Source of the DNA: Flavobacterium quisquiliarum
GTDB lineage: Bacteria > Bacteroidota > Bacteroidia > Flavobacteriales > Flavobacteriaceae
Length of the DNA stretch: 64,000 bases
Assembly (NCBI RefSeq): GCF_019308285.1
Contig: NZ_WWEM01000022.1
Coordinates: 1 to 64,000 of the forward strand
Direction of reading: 5' to 3'
Shown here: piece after piece, positions 62,292 to 64,000 of the stretch
Layout: the number at the start of each line of letters is the position of its first letter
How positions within the stretch are numbered: position 1 is the stretch's first letter
Notes under the pieces: generated by a model
Databases searched by the model: none
Told to the model about the DNA's origin: nothing
What the model saw: the letters and a program-made list of their open reading frames with translations, nothing else
Position numbers and translations under genes: made by a program

Positions 62292-62942
62292 ATGAAGTTA
62301 GCAAAAATCCAAATTCAGACCCCAAATATTCAACAAACAACTGCTTTTTATCAAGATATTTTGGAACTGTCTATCATAGAAAAAACTGTAGATTCAGTTA
62401 GCATTCAAGCAGGAAATTCCATTTTAAAATTCGTTGAACAACCGAGCTTCAAATCTATTTATCATTTTGCTTTTAATATTCCTGAAAACAAGCTTGATGA
62501 AGCGATTAAATGGTGCCGTAATAAAACAGATTTAATTGTAATTAAAGATGAAAATGTTATTACCAATTTTGAGAACTGGAACGCCCATGCTATCTATTTT
62601 TATGATAACAACGGTAATTTATTAGAGTTCATTGCCAGACATGATCTTGATAATTCAGAGAACAAAGCATTTAGTTCTAAATCTATTTTAAATATCAGCG
62701 AAATCGGGATTGTAAATGAAAACCCATTGGAATTAGGAAATGAATTGATCTCTAAATATGATTTAAATTTCTTTTCTAAAAACACCAATAGCGAAGCTTT
62801 TGCTGCAATTGGAGACGATGAAGGTTTATTGATTATAGTAAGGCCAAATCGAAATTGGTATCCAACCCAAACGCCTTCTGAAAGCAACAAAACAGAAGTT
62901 CGCTTACAAAACAATGGAAATAGGATTACTATTAAATTTTAA
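62292..62942 (+). CDS. VOC (glyoxalase/bleomycin-resistance fold) family protein
   Basis: A 216-residue protein. The N-terminal ~115 residues form a vicinal-oxygen-chelate domain: MKLAKIQIQTPNIQQTTAFY, QDILELSIIEKTVDSVSIQA and AIYFYDNNGNLLEFIARHDL with the metal-type Glu in LLEFIARH. A His in SIYHFAFNIPE is a second candidate ligand. The remaining ~100 residues look like a second, degenerate VOC half (ISEIGIVNENPLELGNELIS), so it is probably a fused two-module form. Substrate unknown. The tautomerase gene follows 61 bp later in the same direction and may be co-transcribed. Confidence 0.82.
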   Translation: MKLAKIQIQTPNIQQTTAFYQDILELSIIEKTVDSVSIQAGNSILKFVEQPSFKSIYHFAFNIPENKLDEAIKWCRNKTDLIVIKDENVITNFENWNAHAIYFYDNNGNLLEFIARHDLDNSENKAFSSKSILNISEIGIVNENPLELGNELISKYDLNFFSKNTNSEAFAAIGDDEGLLIIVRPNRNWYPTQTPSESNKTEVRLQNNGNRITIKF

Positions 62943-63003
62943 AATTTCTTATTTTTATTGAAAGATTGCCTTCCGCTAAACAACTAATTTAAAAATAGCC
63001 AAA

Positions 63004-63402
63004 ATGCCATTTGTACGTATCAGTCTTCCGAAAAAACTTTCGCTGGAAACAAAAAATAACATTTCAGAATCCATTCATCAATCTTTAATCCAAGAATTTA
63101 ATATTCCCTCAGCCGATTATTTCCATGTAATTGAAGAACTAGAAACGCATCAAATCAAATATCCTGAAAGTTACCTTGGTATTTCGCATTCTAATGAGAT
63201 TATTTATGTTCAAATAACGGCAGGACAAGGAAGAACGCTAGAGCAAAAAAAGAAATTATACCATCAAATTGCGACAAGAATTGCCTCGACTACACCAATT
63301 CTAATAAACAATGTCATTATTATCCTTTTGGAGAATAACGGTCTTGAAAATTGGTCTTTTGGAAATGGAGAAATTCAGGAGCAGAAACATTTGAAAAAGT
63401 AA
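63004..63402 (+). CDS. Tautomerase family protein (4-oxalocrotonate tautomerase-like)
   Basis: A 132-residue protein of the tautomerase superfamily in its longer form. It starts MPFVRISLPKKLSLETKNNI, so the catalytic N-terminal proline would be exposed after methionine removal. It continues with SESIHQSLIQEFNIPSADYF, a beta-strand IIYVQITAGQGRTLEQKKKL and a C-terminal NNVIIILLENNGLENWSFGN, where the VFI-like strand and NW resemble the trans-3-chloroacrylate dehalogenase/malonate-semialdehyde decarboxylase branch. Activity cannot be named. It follows the VOC gene and precedes a TPR gene on the same strand. Confidence 0.85.
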   Translation: MPFVRISLPKKLSLETKNNISESIHQSLIQEFNIPSADYFHVIEELETHQIKYPESYLGISHSNEIIYVQITAGQGRTLEQKKKLYHQIATRIASTTPILINNVIIILLENNGLENWSFGNGEIQEQKHLKK

Positions 63403-63502
63403 ATCAAATTGGAAATAATAAAAGAAATTCAACTTTAATACATTATATACCAAACATTTAAATATAAAATTTGTATTTTCATTATTCCAAATATTTTGCA
63501 GC

Positions 63503-64000
63503 ATGGTTTTAAAGTATATGAAACAATTTTTCTTCCTCTTTTTACTATTTTCCGGCTTATCTGATTCTAAAGCACAAATAAATACTAACTATGAAGAACT
63601 AATTGCAAAAGCTTCTTTATTGCATCTTCAAAAAGACTATAAAAATGCTATTCCGCTTTACAGAAAAGCATTTGCCCTACAACAGCCAGATGCACTAAAT
63701 GCTTATAAAGCAGCAGGTGTATACGCTCTGGACCAAAATCAGGATGAAGCTTTTAAATACCTTAATATTTCTCTGGATAAAGGCTGGACAGAAACAGACG
63801 TTCTTCTTATTGATCCGTATTTTGATTATTTGAGAAACGACTACGATGAACTCTGGGATTCTATTTCTGAAAAAGCCCGTGTTGCCGAACTCCAATTTGA
63901 AAAGACCTTAAAACTACCTGAACTTCGTAGGCAAATTAATGCCATGACTATTCAGGATCAAAGAATTCGGTATTTAAAAATTCAAACTTCAGATTCAGAT
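63503..64000 (+). CDS. TPR-containing exported protein (3' end outside window)
   Basis: An open frame of at least 166 codons from the ATG at 63503 to the right edge without a stop, so the gene continues beyond the window. A second in-frame ATG at 63518 gives the better signal peptide (MKQFFFLFLLFSGLSDSKAQ). Two tetratricopeptide-like motifs follow: ELIAKASLLHLQKDYKNAIP with LYRKAFAL, and ALNAYKAAGVYALDQNQDEA with FKYLNISLDKGW. Then comes a PYFDYLRNDYDELW segment typical of TPR end-of-repeat tails. Exported TPR proteins of this kind in Flavobacteria include carboxypeptidase- or esterase-type enzymes with N-terminal TPRs. What follows here is unseen, so no function is assigned. Confidence 0.72.
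   Translation, partial: MVLKYMKQFFFLFLLFSGLSDSKAQINTNYEELIAKASLLHLQKDYKNAIPLYRKAFALQQPDALNAYKAAGVYALDQNQDEAFKYLNISLDKGWTETDVLLIDPYFDYLRNDYDELWDSISEKARVAELQFEKTLKLPELRRQINAMTIQDQRIRYLKIQTSDSD

Noticed and set aside
62600..62914. Minus-strand 104-codon frame in the VOC gene
   Set aside because: Antisense to a gene with clear VOC motifs; no family features of its own.
1..64000. tRNA, rRNA, riboswitch or phage attachment sites
   Set aside because: Gaps between genes were read for cloverleaf or known riboswitch cores and none was recognised; the gaps are dominated by simple hairpins and repeats.

Overview
The window reads as chromosomal DNA of a Flavobacterium-like member of the Bacteroidota. 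The genes are AT-rich and begin mostly with lysine-rich signal peptides. There are several SusC/SusD pairs and TonB-dependent receptors, a gliding/type IX secretion (T9SS) sorting domain, a hybrid two-component regulator, a FecI/FecR pair, and promoter-like TAnnTTTG elements of the Bacteroidota type. I saw no tRNA, rRNA, CRISPR array, transposase or phage gene.

Layout. 1-7168 (+): the 3' part of a giant DUF11-repeat protein with a type B T9SS C-terminal domain, then a PorP/SprF-type membrane protein and an OmpA/PD40 protein. This is a classic surface-adhesin export cassette. 7263-8110 (-): an MgtC-like membrane protein behind a FabZ-like protein that lacks the usual catalytic histidine. 8259-21118 (-): a polysaccharide utilisation locus read right to left: SusC, SusD, a GH5-like enzyme, a GH43-like propeller, a GH2 enzyme, a GH43, a lipoprotein aldose 1-epimerase and a second GH43, closed by a terminator. 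It is controlled by the divergent hybrid two-component system at 21482-25408. The enzymes suggest an arabinose-, xylose- or galactose-bearing plant hemicellulose or pectin side chain; the substrate is inference.

25776-32539: a LytTR regulator/histidine kinase pair, a CPBP protease, two DoxX-like proteins, an alcohol dehydrogenase-like reductase and a GNAT acetyltransferase, separated by many palindromic extragenic repeats. 32634-37414: a TonB receptor plus a DUF4374-like lipoprotein, divergent from an AraC regulator (possible metal or siderophore uptake). 37677-45509: TauE/DUF1634, an LLM flavin oxidoreductase, a siderophore-type TonB receptor with a full consensus promoter, a thiolase, and an azoreductase divergent from an HxlR regulator that has two tandem operator palindromes. 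45565-51230: an S41 peptidase and its MarR regulator (two palindromes overlap the promoter), SdhA/SdhB without a cytochrome b subunit, and a DapB-like paralogue. 51625-63402: DUF1810, then ECF sigma, FecR, SusC (with STN domain), SusD and an unfamiliar lipoprotein, followed by a dihaem cytochrome c peroxidase, a VOC protein and a tautomerase. A TPR-type protein is cut by the right edge.

The most unusual non-coding signal is a dense set of extragenic hairpin families. Copies keep a conserved core while their arms differ but stay self-complementary. Several are nested inside a larger inverted repeat, AAACACATAGAAACATAG. The best candidates for an undescribed system are these hairpin families and the sigma/anti-sigma-controlled SusCD-lipoprotein locus next to a cytochrome c peroxidase, which carries no carbohydrate enzyme.
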